Shown: positions 1 to 9,138, counted from the first letter of the stretch. The stretch: 17,802 nucleotides of DNA from Chitinophagaceae bacterium (GCA_947472635.1 CANJDY010000016.1:1-17802); one strand, 5' to 3'. The notes: generated by a model from the sequence alone, not told the origin. Translations and numbers: made by a program.

Positions 1-878
1 AATCCTGGAATAGTGATAAAGGCATTCGACTTTGCCTCATCACTCAGTGCACTTCCAAATTGTATTTTCATTTGTTCAGCCTGTGTTTTTAATACCCCCA
101 GACCGTTCTTAATATCATTGGTAATATTTTCTCCACCGAAGGGAATTACAGCCGTATGCTTTAAAATACCTTCGTAAAATACAGCAAGATCGGTAGTGCC
201 ACCACCTATATCAACGATGGCTACACCTGCCTCCAAATCCTGCTCACACATTACTGCTGCAGCAGATGCCAATGGCTGTAATACAAGATCTTTGGCTACC
301 AAGCCAGCTTTTTCCACACTCCGATTGATATTGCGAATCGCATTTTTATCTCCAGTAATGATGTGGAAATTAGCGCCTACTTTTACCCCGCTATAACCAA
401 TTGGATTGGGTATATTTTGAAAATTATCCACCGTAAATTCCTGTGGAATTACATCAATGATTTGATCGCCTGCAGGAATATACGTTCTATACTGATCAGC
501 AATCAGCCGATCCACCTCTTCTTGGCGAATTTCCTCTTCGGTGGCCTGGCGCACAATATCTCCGCGCGTTTGCAAACTTTTAATGTGGTGGCCAGCAATA
601 CCTACATACACTTCTTCAATGGTTAGAGTCGGATTGGAATCATAACAATTTTTTAATGCCATTTCAATTGCCTTAATGGTTTGATCGATGTTTAGCACCA
701 TCCCATGTTGAACGCCATTACTGTTGGCTCGGCCAAAGCCAAGAATTTCCAACTTTCCATATTCATTTTTGCGACCGGCAATAGCAGCAATCTTAGTGGT
801 GCCAATGTCAAGGCCAACAATAACGGGGTTGGTATTTGCCACTCCGCTGTCATTAGTTGTGATTTGTTCTTGAGTCAT
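1..878 (-). CDS. ftsA: Cell division protein FtsA, N-terminal 292 residues (3' end outside window)
   Basis: FtsA is the actin-like ATPase that tethers FtsZ to the cytoplasmic membrane and recruits later divisome proteins. The reading frame opens at an ATG ending at 878 and runs without a stop off the left edge, so the C-terminal part (last subdomains and membrane-binding helix) is not visible. Visible signatures are the phosphate-1 loop GLDIGTTKI (residues 22-30), the segment EEVYVGIAGHHIKS typical of the FtsA 1C (SHS2) region (about 88-101), the conserved IPQEF/VDN stretch (about 144-152), and the phosphate-2 motif DIGGGTTD (223-230). It follows ftsQ in the same direction, as in most dcw clusters; ftsZ would be expected next, beyond the edge. 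There is no Shine-Dalgarno sequence; the start follows a 56-nt stretch of mRNA without G. Identification is secure. Confidence 0.95.
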   Translation of the reverse strand, partial: MTQEQITTNDSGVANTNPVIVGLDIGTTKIAAIAGRKNEYGKLEILGFGRANSNGVQHGMVLNIDQTIKAIEMALKNCYDSNPTLTIEEVYVGIAGHHIKSLQTRGDIVRQATEEEIRQEEVDRLIADQYRTYIPAGDQIIDVIPQEFTVDNFQNIPNPIGYSGVKVGANFHIITGDKNAIRNINRSVEKAGLVAKDLVLQPLASAAAVMCEQDLEAGVAIVDIGGGTTDLAVFYEGILKHTAVIPFGGENITNDIKNGLGVLKTQAEQMKIQFGSALSDEAKSNAFITIPG

Positions 879-1014
879 AGTTGTATGTTTGTGTGTGTGT
901 TTTTAATTATTAATAATGTATGATTAATTGTATTCAAATACCCTTCGACTTAATTACTTCTTTTTAAAATCTTCAACTCCAACCGCTCTTACCCCATTTT
1001 TAAATCAACGCTTC

Positions 1015-2187
1015 TTATTTGTTTCCTTTTTTTATTTCCGCTTTTGGAACTGCCAATTTTATTTTTTTTATTGTATCGACCTTTTGCTTAGCTAGCTTAT
1101 CCGCTGTCTTTAGAAGCAAGGATTTTTGTACAACAGCACTCGCTTTTTTTACAGTACCATTTGAAAAAATAAAAATTGGGGCAGCCTTATCACCAATAGT
1201 TCCAGTTTTTGAAAGCTCCTCAATAACTCCAATAATAGGACTATTTTCATCTCGCTCCATAGATTGTAGAATGATGCTACTATTGACTGTATTGGCTTCA
1301 TTGTCTTGTACAATCGTTTGTAAAGAGTCTTCCGACATCCGTTGGGCATTTTCAGCAATGCGCTGAATTAACTCCAAAGTGCGCAAAGAATCCGATTTTA
1401 CATCATCAGCCCCCTTTCGTTTGCCTACAACTTGGTTATCATATTGAATATTAATTTCACTATACTTATTCCACCCAGCCTTTACAACGATTTCCTTGTA
1501 AAACAAGCGGAGCTTGGCTAATTTTTTTTCTATATTTTTTGCATCCCCTAATACAATAACAGCATTGCCAAGTTTAGGAAGCATTTCAAAAGTATGTTGA
1601 GCGGTTATATCTATTTGTTCAATCATTGCCATACAAAATGAATCTTTCTGAATAGCTAAACTGACCGAAATGATATCTCTCAACAAACTGCTATCCGATG
1701 GCAAGAGCACTTTTTTATCTGATGGAAAACTGGTAAAGACCGGCAGTCTGGCAGAAAACTTTTCACTCAACGGAAGCATCGACACCTCATTATCAATGTA
1801 AAATGTGGTTCCTGAACTGGTAAACACCCTTGCCACTGGCTCTCTCTCAATTACATTAACCTGAAGTCTTTCATTATTGTCAAAAAACAATTGTGCACTT
1901 TTTACCCAAATGTTTTTTTCAAGTTCCATTTCAATTCCTTGTAAATCAAAAGAACTTACTATTTTATCTAATGGTCCTCCATCCGACTTAGAGGAAATGG
2001 TACTTAGGATATCGTGCTTATCAACAAAAAAATTATTACTTACTCCTTTGATATTAATTTCTACGCCAGTACATTTTTTTGAATCCTTAATTCGAATTGC
2101 AGCTACCAATAACACAATGGTGCCCGAACCCATGGCTGTCCAAATAACAGCTAGCAAAATGTTTATTATGATCCTTTTTTTTACCAT
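1015..2187 (-). CDS. ftsQ: Cell division protein FtsQ/DivIB with long C-terminal tail
   Basis: FtsQ is a single-pass membrane protein linking early divisome components to FtsW/FtsI. The 390-residue product has a short cytoplasmic N-terminus, one transmembrane helix (about 8-31), a POTRA-like region (about 42-115, GVEINIKGVSNNFFVDKHDI onward) and a beta domain ending near INIQYDNQVV (246-254). Sequence conservation within the family is low, so the call rests partly on position between murC and ftsA. A further 134 or so residues (257-390) extend past the usual end; they are polar, then lysine-rich (ending KAEIKKGNK), and E. coli FtsQ (276 residues) has nothing comparable. The ATG at 2187 is preceded by AAAGGG about 10 nt upstream. 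The gap to murC is 45 bp. Confidence 0.85.
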   Translation of the reverse strand: MVKKRIIINILLAVIWTAMGSGTIVLLVAAIRIKDSKKCTGVEINIKGVSNNFFVDKHDILSTISSKSDGGPLDKIVSSFDLQGIEMELEKNIWVKSAQLFFDNNERLQVNVIEREPVARVFTSSGTTFYIDNEVSMLPLSEKFSARLPVFTSFPSDKKVLLPSDSSLLRDIISVSLAIQKDSFCMAMIEQIDITAQHTFEMLPKLGNAVIVLGDAKNIEKKLAKLRLFYKEIVVKAGWNKYSEINIQYDNQVVGKRKGADDVKSDSLRTLELIQRIAENAQRMSEDSLQTIVQDNEANTVNSSIILQSMERDENSPIIGVIEELSKTGTIGDKAAPIFIFSNGTVKKASAVVQKSLLLKTADKLAKQKVDTIKKIKLAVPKAEIKKGNK

Positions 2188-2232
2188 ATACTCAACCCTT
2201 TTAGCTATGCTACTAGAAGGGATCTTTTTTAA

Positions 2233-3681
2233 TTAATTTTTACGTTGCAAAATTTGTTTAATGGGTTCAACCAATGTATCAATATCACCAGCTCCTGCTG
2301 TAATTACCACCGTTCCTTCAAACCCCTCCTCCACATGTGCAGCCTTTTCGAGCGAAAACTGTTTTAATAAACTTTCCTTGCTTAGTACCAATCTGTCTTC
2401 GCTGTGCATTCGGTCTAAAATCAGTTCACTGCTAACCCCCTCCATTGGCAATTCCCTTGCCGGATAAATTGGCAGCAGAATTGCCTCATCTGCCAGGTCC
2501 AACACTTCTGCAAAACCATCCGCAAGATCCCTTGTTCTGCTATACAAATGCGGCTGAAAAACAACAATACATTTTTTATTAGGAAACAACTCTTTAGTTC
2601 CCGTTATTAATGCCCTTAATTCCTCCGGATGATGGGCATAATCATCAATGTACACCTGCTGTTCTGTCTTCAGAATATATTCAAACCTGCGTTTTACACC
2701 TCGAAAATCTGCAACTGCACTAATTATTTTATTATCCTCCACTCCAATATGATGGGCCACTGCGATAGCGGCAACCATATTTTCAATATTATGTTTTCCA
2801 CCCATATTCAATACCACGTGTTGCAATATCCACTTGCTATCAGTTGAATTGATAACCACATCAAATTGATAGCTTCCCTGGTGAATAGCAATATTGGTTG
2901 CATATATATTTGCACTACTATCAGTTACATGATAGGTTAACTGCTGATCAGCAAATAAATCAACAGTTCTGGCAAGTCCATACTTGCTAATCAACAAACC
3001 GCCCGGCTTTACCCTTTTTGAAAAATCGATAAACGCCTGCTCCATCCTTTCGGCTGTTCCATATATATCTAGGTGATCAGCATCCATTGAAGTGATAATA
3101 GCGATATCCGGACTTAATTTCAAAAAGCTTCTATCATATTCATCCGCTTCTACCACACAAACATTATTACGATGACTCCAGAAATTGGTGGCATAATTAA
3201 CAGCAATACCGCCAAGAAATGCATTGCACCCATACTCACTGTGACGGAGAATATGACCAACCATCGTACTGGTAGTAGTTTTACCATGCGTTCCTGCAAT
3301 GCAAATATTGAAAGCATCATTGGTAATAGCACCTAAAACATCGCTTCGCTTAACAACGGTATAATTATTTTGCTGATAAAAATTTAATGAAGTACTATCT
3401 TTTGGAACTGCCGGCGTATAAATCACTAACTGGGCATTTTTGTCAACCAATTCAATCGTATCCTCATAATGAATATTCATTCCCTCTGCAGACAATTGCC
3501 TTGTTAGGGCTGTTTCTGTTTTGTCGTACCCGCTTACTACTACCCCCTGTGAAATAAAATACCTTGCCAACGCACTCATGCCAATACCCCCGATACCCAG
3601 GAAATAGACTGCAGGTACAGTTCCTTCCTTAATTGGAGAAGATGCCCCTAACGATGATAATAATTGGTTGTATACTTTCAT
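2233..3681 (-). CDS. murC: UDP-N-acetylmuramate--L-alanine ligase MurC
   Basis: MurC is the cytoplasmic ATP-dependent ligase that adds L-alanine to UDP-MurNAc, the first amino acid of the peptidoglycan stem. The 482-residue length is normal for the family. Visible motifs are the N-terminal Rossmann glycine loop GIGGIGMS (29-36), the ATP-binding P-loop GTHGKTTT (130-137), EADEYDRSF in the central domain and DDYAHHPEE at the start of the C-terminal domain; the histidine-containing GTHGKT and DYAHHP motifs separate MurC from MurD and MurE. The frame begins at ATG 3681 after an A/T-rich leader without a clear Shine-Dalgarno site. It lies between murG and ftsQ; the ddl gene that follows murC in E. 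coli is absent. Confidence 0.97.
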   Translation of the reverse strand: MKVYNQLLSSLGASSPIKEGTVPAVYFLGIGGIGMSALARYFISQGVVVSGYDKTETALTRQLSAEGMNIHYEDTIELVDKNAQLVIYTPAVPKDSTSLNFYQQNNYTVVKRSDVLGAITNDAFNICIAGTHGKTTTSTMVGHILRHSEYGCNAFLGGIAVNYATNFWSHRNNVCVVEADEYDRSFLKLSPDIAIITSMDADHLDIYGTAERMEQAFIDFSKRVKPGGLLISKYGLARTVDLFADQQLTYHVTDSSANIYATNIAIHQGSYQFDVVINSTDSKWILQHVVLNMGGKHNIENMVAAIAVAHHIGVEDNKIISAVADFRGVKRRFEYILKTEQQVYIDDYAHHPEELRALITGTKELFPNKKCIVVFQPHLYSRTRDLADGFAEVLDLADEAILLPIYPARELPMEGVSSELILDRMHSEDRLVLSKESLLKQFSLEKAAHVEEGFEGTVVITAGAGDIDTLVEPIKQILQRKN

Positions 3682-3731
3682 TTATATATCTAAAAAGTAG
3701 TTGCTGTATGCTTACTCATTGGTAATAAAAT

Positions 3732-4871
3732 TTAAAAAAAACTGAATAAAATTTCCTTGGCAATCAATTCATCTGCATTCGTAATTGCCAGCTTACTAAT
3801 ATTATCCTTTAGTTCCTGTTGTCTTTTTTCATTCTTTGACAGTACAATTACCGCCGAAACCAATTGAGCCAATGCATCCCCGTCACTTATCATCTCCGCT
3901 GCATTTTTATCAACCAATTTTTTAGCATTCACCGTTTGGTGGTCTTCTGCTGCAAATGGAAAAGGAACTAGCACTGAGGGCTTTCCCATAACAGCTAATT
4001 CAGCAATTGACATCGCACCACTTCGGCTAATTATCAAATCTGCAGCAGCATAAGCATATTCCATTTGAGCAATAAAATCACTGACCCAAATATTGGATTT
4101 ACCAGCTGCTATTTCCCTCCCCTTCTCAACGTAGGGCTTTCCGGTTTGCCAGATCAGCTGCAAGTCATTTTTTTTAAATTCATCAATCCCTTCTGTCAAT
4201 GCTTCATTGATGTTTTTTGCACCCAAACTTCCTCCAATAGCAAGGATTGTTTTCTTATTTGGATCAAGTCCAAAAAACACAATTGCTTCTTCCCTTGAAA
4301 CCTTGCTTTTGGCGATACACTCTCTAACGGGGTTACCAGTAAGGATAAGTTTATCCGAAGGAAAAAATTGATCCATTCCATCAGTAGCTACAAAAATTTT
4401 GGTGGCTCTTTTTCCTAACAATCGATTGGATTTACCCGCAAAAGAATTGCTTTCGTGAATAAAAGTTTCAATTCCAATTGCTTGGGCATACCGAAGTACC
4501 GGAAAACTTGAATATCCACCCACCCCTATAACCTTAGTTGGCTTGAATGCCATAAATATTTTAATAACCTGCATAAAACTCTTCACAAGCTTAAAGGGTA
4601 ATCCAATATTTTTAATCAAAGAACTTCTATTAAACCCAGCAATCGTTAATCCCTCAATACGAAATCCTGCTAAGGGAACTTTTTCCATTTCCATTTTACC
4701 CTTCGCCCCCACAAACAATATTTCAGTTGTTGGCTTCAATTTCAGGATGGCATTTGCAATAGCAATAGCAGGAAAGATATGCCCCCCCGTTCCCCCGCCG
4801 GCAATGATGATGCGTTCAGCTTTCATCATTTTCAACTGACTTTGCTTGCTATCGTTTTCTGCTACTTTCAT
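3732..4871 (-). CDS. murG: UDP-N-acetylglucosamine:lipid I GlcNAc transferase MurG
   Basis: MurG is a membrane-associated GT-B glycosyltransferase on the cytoplasmic face that converts lipid I to lipid II. The 379-residue sequence shows the acceptor-side loop GGGTGGH (25-31), the second glycine-rich motif GVGGYSSFP (116-124), HESN (139-142), GNPVR (179-183), GGSLGA (213-218), SRSGAMSIAEL (282-292) and PFPFAAEDHQTVNA (303-316) in the UDP-GlcNAc-binding domain. The first glycine loop usually lies close to the N-terminus, so the true start may be one of two in-frame ATGs at codons 15 and 16 (near 4829 or 4826) rather than 4871; neither option has a strong ribosome binding site. It sits 50 bp upstream of murC and 100 bp downstream of ftsW. 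Confidence 0.96.
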   Translation of the reverse strand: MKVAENDSKQSQLKMMKAERIIIAGGGTGGHIFPAIAIANAILKLKPTTEILFVGAKGKMEMEKVPLAGFRIEGLTIAGFNRSSLIKNIGLPFKLVKSFMQVIKIFMAFKPTKVIGVGGYSSFPVLRYAQAIGIETFIHESNSFAGKSNRLLGKRATKIFVATDGMDQFFPSDKLILTGNPVRECIAKSKVSREEAIVFFGLDPNKKTILAIGGSLGAKNINEALTEGIDEFKKNDLQLIWQTGKPYVEKGREIAAGKSNIWVSDFIAQMEYAYAAADLIISRSGAMSIAELAVMGKPSVLVPFPFAAEDHQTVNAKKLVDKNAAEMISDGDALAQLVSAVIVLSKNEKRQQELKDNISKLAITNADELIAKEILFSFF

Positions 4872-4971
4872 TTAAATTGATACAATCAATTGTTTCTTTT
4901 TGGTAGTTCTAATTAAAATACTATCAACCCGTAATAAAATAATACAATTACAAATACGCTTTATTCAACTC

Positions 4972-6279
4972 CTATACTTCTACTTCGGCAGTCTCGGAAC
5001 CAGGACTTTCCTGCTGCTCCACATTTCTAGCTACACTCAAAATAATTCCAATTGATAAACAAGTAAAAAGAAAACTACTTCCCCCCATACTCACTAGCGG
5101 TAAGGTAACACCCGTATTTGGAAACACATTTACGTTTACCCCCATATTGGCAAAGGCCTGAATCACCAAGGTGAAGCTAAGTGCCAATGCAAGGAATGCA
5201 CCAAAGGCAAAAGGGCATTTTCGGTATACCCTAATACATCGATACAAAAACAATAAATAAATAAAAACAATGAATGCCCCCCCTAACAATCCATACTCTT
5301 CGAGTATGATAGCGAAAATGAAATCACTATAGGAGTGAGGTAAAAAATTTCTTGCATTACTGTTACCTGGTCCTCTGCCAAACCAACCCCCACTCGCAAT
5401 GGCAATCTTAGCTTGGTTAATCTGATACGATTTTTCATTTCCATCCCCTTTGCTACTATACACAAAGGTTTGAATACGGCTGATCCAGGTTGGGACTCTA
5501 CCGGAAGAAAACATAGCCGGTAAATCTTTTGATTTACCTTCTGCCTTATCATAATACTTAACCGCTACCACAGATAATATTACAATAGGAATTAGTGCAA
5601 TCAAAAGAGTTAACAAAATATGCCGGGTATTAACACGCCCAATAAACATCAACATAAAACTAGTACCAGCCACTAACATGGCAGTAGATAAATTAGCAGG
5701 GGCAATCAATACACATATAGTTATTATAGGTAGAATGATTGGTAAAAAACCCTTTTTGAAATCTTTGATTACCTGTTGCTTTTTACTCAATTGCCGGCTC
5801 AAATACATAAACAGGGCCAGTTTGGCAAGATCAGATGTTTGAAAAGTTTGGTTAATCACAGGAAGTTTTATCCAACGACTACCTTCATTCAAAGTGGTTC
5901 CAAAAAAATAAGTATAGATCAAGAGGGGAATCGATAGTAAAAATAATATTTTGGCCACCCTTGAATAGAAAGTATAATTGACCCGATGGGCAAAGTAGAT
6001 AAAAATGACTCCGGAAATTATTAATGCAAATTGTTTAAAAAGGTAACTTTCCGTACTCTTACTGTATTTGTAAGCCAATGACCCAGTGCTACTATATACT
6101 ACCAGCAAGCTTATCAATGAAAGAATCACCACAATAGCCCATATCACCCGATCACCCTTGGTCTTTCGTACCAGATTGCCCCCCATATCACCCACGCCTC
6201 TTATGGAAGAGTTGAATACCCCTTCCTCATTTTGTGGGAAGCCAAATAATTGTTTCAATATAGATTTTTGCTCTGTCAT
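4972..6279 (-). CDS. ftsW: Septal peptidoglycan polymerase FtsW (SEDS family)
   Basis: FtsW is the SEDS-family glycosyltransferase that polymerises lipid II at the septum together with FtsI. The 435-residue protein has a cytoplasmic N-terminus of about 43 residues and then roughly ten hydrophobic segments. Family motifs include GSRWIKLP (133-140), SDLAKLALFMYLSRQLS (149-165), GGWFGRGPGNS (297-307), YSDFIFAIILEEYGLLGG (317-334), whose D319 aligns with the catalytic aspartate known in RodA/FtsW, and FPNTGVTLPLVSMGGSS (386-402). The start is well supported: AAAGGAG sits 7 nt before ATG 6279, unusually strong for this cluster. FtsW rather than RodA is inferred from its place between murD and murG. 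The C-terminal tail (about 420-435) is acidic. Confidence 0.95.
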   Translation of the reverse strand: MTEQKSILKQLFGFPQNEEGVFNSSIRGVGDMGGNLVRKTKGDRVIWAIVVILSLISLLVVYSSTGSLAYKYSKSTESYLFKQFALIISGVIFIYFAHRVNYTFYSRVAKILFLLSIPLLIYTYFFGTTLNEGSRWIKLPVINQTFQTSDLAKLALFMYLSRQLSKKQQVIKDFKKGFLPIILPIITICVLIAPANLSTAMLVAGTSFMLMFIGRVNTRHILLTLLIALIPIVILSVVAVKYYDKAEGKSKDLPAMFSSGRVPTWISRIQTFVYSSKGDGNEKSYQINQAKIAIASGGWFGRGPGNSNARNFLPHSYSDFIFAIILEEYGLLGGAFIVFIYLLFLYRCIRVYRKCPFAFGAFLALALSFTLVIQAFANMGVNVNVFPNTGVTLPLVSMGGSSFLFTCLSIGIILSVARNVEQQESPGSETAEVEV

Positions 6280-6288
6280 ATGGCTTCT

Positions 6289-6295
6289 CCTTTTG
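6289..6295 (-). promoter_or_regulatory. Strong Shine-Dalgarno site for ftsW
   Basis: AAAGGAG followed by a 7-nt spacer and ATG. It fixes the ftsW start and stands out because the other starts in this cluster have weak or no Shine-Dalgarno sequence. Confidence 0.7.
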
Positions 6296-6341
6296 GATGG
6301 AGATTGGCTGAATATTTTAAATACTATTTTTCAATTTAACT

Positions 6342-6374
6342 AAGCCACTGAATTACAATTCGGCTTTCTCAGTG
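6342..6374 (-). other. Overlapping inverted repeats in the murD-ftsW gap
   Basis: Just after the murD stop the transcript can form two competing stems. AAGCC/GGCTT (6362-6366 with 6342-6346) encloses an inner GAAT/ATTC hairpin. CACTGA/TCAGTG (6369-6374 with 6346-6351) interlocks with the first and shares one base with it. There is no U-run, so it does not look like an intrinsic terminator. It could be a processing site, an mRNA-stability element or chance; function is unknown. Confidence 0.35.
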
Positions 6375-6380
6375 CACCGA

Positions 6381-7721
6381 TTATAAATCTTTCACCGCGT
6401 TTTTAAATTGGATTCCCCTATCCTCGTAATTTTTAAAAAGATCAAAACTTGCACAGGCGGGACTTAGTAAAACGACATCCCCCTTATCTGCAAAATGAAA
6501 TGCCGCCTTTACTGCTTCTTCAGCAGTAGTGGCATTTACAATCAATGAAACAAAATCTCCGAAGGCTTCGTGAATCTTACGATTATCAGTACCCATACAA
6601 ACAATAGCCTTTACCTTTTCCTTTACCAGATCATTCAATAGCGAGTAGTCATTTCCTTTATCAACACCACCCAATATTAAAATGGTTGGCTCGTTAATAC
6701 TTTCTAAGGCAAACCAGGTACTATTTACATTGGTGGCCTTAGAATCATTAATAAACTGAACGCCCTTAATTTTTGCCACCGGTTCCATCCGGTGTTCTAA
6801 ACTTTGAAAAGTTTGCAGGGATTCCCTGATACTTTCTTTCTTAATACCCACTGCTGTGGCACCCAGACTTGCAGCCATGCTATTGTACTGGTTGTGTTTT
6901 CCTTTCAATGCAAAATCTTCTATGCTCATCTGCATATCCTCTGTTTTCCATTTCAAGTGCATCTGAGCGTTTGTCAGGTAAGCACCCTGTGGCAGTTCTT
7001 TACTCATAGTAATGGGGTATAAGGTTGATTGAATGGAATAATTATTGATATGTTGATTCGTTATTTTATCATCTAAATTGTAAATAAATACATCGTTGGC
7101 CTGCTGATTCTGCACTACCCTAAACTTACTGTTAACATAGTTTTGCATCTTGTAATCATACCTATCCAAATGATCTTCAGTAATATTGGTTAGTATCGCT
7201 ACATCCGGTCGAAAAGTTTTAATATCATCCAATTGAAAAGAACTGATCTCAATCACATACAAAGATTTCGGATCAAGGGCCAACTGTCTTGCAAAGGAGT
7301 AGCCAATATTCCCTACCATCGCACAATCCATTCCAGCATTTTTACAAATATGCCAAGTAAGTGCTGTAGTGGTGGTTTTTCCGTTGCTTCCAGTAATAGC
7401 AATTATCCTGCTATTTCCCTTATACCTGAAGGCGAATTCTATTTCACTAATAATGGCAATTCCCTTTTCTCGAATTTTTTTTACCAGTTCATTTTTTTCA
7501 GGAATGCCCGGACTTTTCATCACTTCATCTGCTAGCAATATTTTTTCCTCAGTATGTTTCAACTCTTCAAAATCAATTCCATTGCTTAGCAACTCATTTT
7601 TATATATTTCCTTTATTTCACCACCATCGGTTACAAATACATCATACCCCTGCTGACTGGCTAACAGAGCGGTTCCTACTCCACTTTCCCCTGCTCCTAA
7701 TATGACTAATTTTTTTTTCAT
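6381..7721 (-). CDS. murD: UDP-N-acetylmuramoyl-L-alanine--D-glutamate ligase MurD
   Basis: MurD adds D-glutamate to UDP-MurNAc-L-Ala in the cytoplasm, the second step of stem-peptide assembly. At 446 residues it has normal family length. It has an N-terminal Rossmann-type domain (VILGAGESGVGTA, 6-18; the MKSPGIP loop, about 68-74), the ATP P-loop GSNGKTTT (111-118), NITEDHLDRY in the central domain, and the C-terminal motif HRME followed by FINDSKATN, characteristic of MurD. ATG 7721 is the first start and gives the usual N-terminus (MKKKLVILGAGESG). It lies between mraY, 31 bp upstream, and ftsW, 101 bp downstream. Confidence 0.97.
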   Translation of the reverse strand: MKKKLVILGAGESGVGTALLASQQGYDVFVTDGGEIKEIYKNELLSNGIDFEELKHTEEKILLADEVMKSPGIPEKNELVKKIREKGIAIISEIEFAFRYKGNSRIIAITGSNGKTTTTALTWHICKNAGMDCAMVGNIGYSFARQLALDPKSLYVIEISSFQLDDIKTFRPDVAILTNITEDHLDRYDYKMQNYVNSKFRVVQNQQANDVFIYNLDDKITNQHINNYSIQSTLYPITMSKELPQGAYLTNAQMHLKWKTEDMQMSIEDFALKGKHNQYNSMAASLGATAVGIKKESIRESLQTFQSLEHRMEPVAKIKGVQFINDSKATNVNSTWFALESINEPTILILGGVDKGNDYSLLNDLVKEKVKAIVCMGTDNRKIHEAFGDFVSLIVNATTAEEAVKAAFHFADKGDVVLLSPACASFDLFKNYEDRGIQFKNAVKDL

Positions 7722-7729
7722 GGTAACTT

Positions 7730-7748
7730 TTATCCCCGATAGGGATAA
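7730..7748 (-). repeat. Perfect inverted repeat in the mraY-murD gap
   Basis: TTATCCC, a 5-nt loop CGATA, and GGGATAA form a perfect 7-bp stem filling most of the 31-bp gap between the mraY stop and the murD start. On the transcript the hairpin ends 8 nt before the murD ATG, close enough to influence ribosome access. No U-run follows, so it is not an obvious terminator. Confidence 0.5.
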
Positions 7749-7752
7749 GGGT

Positions 7753-9069
7753 TTATCTCAATTTTAATGTTACAATTGCTATCACCACACATAAAATGGT
7801 AATAATCCAAAATCTAACCGCAATCTTACTTTCATGGTATCCTAATTTTTGATAATGATGGTGAAGCGGGCTCATCAAAAACACCCTTCTCCCTTCCCCA
7901 TACTTTCGTTTGGTATATTTAAAATATCCCACCTGTATCATCACACTTAAATTTTCTACCAAAAACACACCGCAAAAAATAGGAATCAACAATTCTTTTC
8001 GAACGATAATTGCCAATGCTGCAATAATTCCACCCAAAGCAAGGCTTCCTGTATCTCCCATAAAAACTTGAGCAGGGTAAGAATTGTACCAAAGAAAACC
8101 AATACAGGCTCCCACAAATGCTGCAATAAAAATGGACAATTCTCCTAGGTTGGGGATATACATGATATTGAGGTATTCAGCAAACTTTATATTGCCACTT
8201 ACATATGCAAAGATGCCAAGGCAAATTCCAATGATAGCACTTACCCCGGTAGCTAACCCATCCAGCCCATCAGTTATATTTGCACCATTGCTTACAGCAG
8301 TTACTATAAATATTACAATGATGATATAAAGTAAATAGGTATAATTCTGCCAATTTTTTGGCAACAGTTTGGCATAATTAAATTCATGCGTTTTTACAAA
8401 AGGGATGGTGGTGATAGGGGATTTTACTTTTACAAAAAGATGCTTTTTCCCATCGAATATTGCTACATTAAAAGAATCACTCATCAACTTTTCACCGGGC
8501 CTTAAAACCGAATCTTTCACTAATGAAAAATCAGGATTATACACTTCCCTTTGCACTACCACACTTTGCGTAAAATAGAGGGTTGTCCCCACAATGATTC
8601 CTAGCATTACCTGTCCAAATATTTTAAACCGACCTGCTAATCCATCACTGTTACTTTTTTTGTAATCACCCCCTTTTGCCAGTGCAAGTCGCTTGGAACG
8701 GATTTTTAAATAATCATCAATAAAACCAATCGTACCTAACCAAACGGTACACAATAACATCAAACGTATATATACTTTATCGAGATTGGCCAATAATAAA
8801 GTAGGTATTAAAATCGCTAGGATAATAATCAATCCGCCCATGGTAGGGGTACCTTTTTTTTGTTGCTCTCCCGCCAATCCCAATTCCCTAACAGATTCTC
8901 CCAACTGCCTTTTTTGAAGAAACCCAATGAGTTTTTTTCCATACACGGTGGTAATAAATAGACTCAATATAACGGCCAACATCACCCGAAAAGTAATGAA
9001 GTCAAATAATTTACTTCCAGGGAATTTATATCCCGATTCAGTAAGCCAATGAAATAGATGATACAGCAT
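7753..9069 (-). CDS. mraY: Phospho-N-acetylmuramoyl-pentapeptide transferase MraY
   Basis: MraY is the integral membrane enzyme that transfers phospho-MurNAc-pentapeptide from UDP to undecaprenyl phosphate, making lipid I. Diagnostic motifs are GTPTMGG (73-79), the aspartate pair in FIDDYLK (116-122), [15 protein letters not shown] (261-275) with the catalytic-region aspartates, FMGDTGS (336-342) and the MraY-specific [11 protein letters not shown] (400-410). About ten hydrophobic helices are evident. At 438 residues it is about 80 longer than the 360-residue E. coli enzyme; the excess lies between residues about 168 and 243, a polar segment between two membrane helices that probably forms an extra-cytoplasmic loop. 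ATG 9069 gives the expected N-terminus (MLYHLFHWL). It stands directly after murE; murF is missing between them. Confidence 0.97.
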   Translation of the reverse strand: MLYHLFHWLTESGYKFPGSKLFDFITFRVMLAVILSLFITTVYGKKLIGFLQKRQLGESVRELGLAGEQQKKGTPTMGGLIIILAILIPTLLLANLDKVYIRLMLLCTVWLGTIGFIDDYLKIRSKRLALAKGGDYKKSNSDGLAGRFKIFGQVMLGIIVGTTLYFTQSVVVQREVYNPDFSLVKDSVLRPGEKLMSDSFNVAIFDGKKHLFVKVKSPITTIPFVKTHEFNYAKLLPKNWQNYTYLLYIIIVIFIVTAVSNGANITDGLDGLATGVSAIIGICLGIFAYVSGNIKFAEYLNIMYIPNLGELSIFIAAFVGACIGFLWYNSYPAQVFMGDTGSLALGGIIAALAIIVRKELLIPIFCGVFLVENLSVMIQVGYFKYTKRKYGEGRRVFLMSPLHHHYQKLGYHESKIAVRFWIITILCVVIAIVTLKLR

Positions 9070-9138
9070 ATTTTAAAATTTGCTAATTTTTATTACTATT
9101 ATGTGCCTAATACCCATTTGTATTCAAAAAATAATGAG

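Noticed and set aside
7233..7656. Two overlapping plus-strand ORFs of about 100 codons across murD
   Set aside because: Both are antisense to conserved MurD motifs, including the ATP-binding region; shadow frames.
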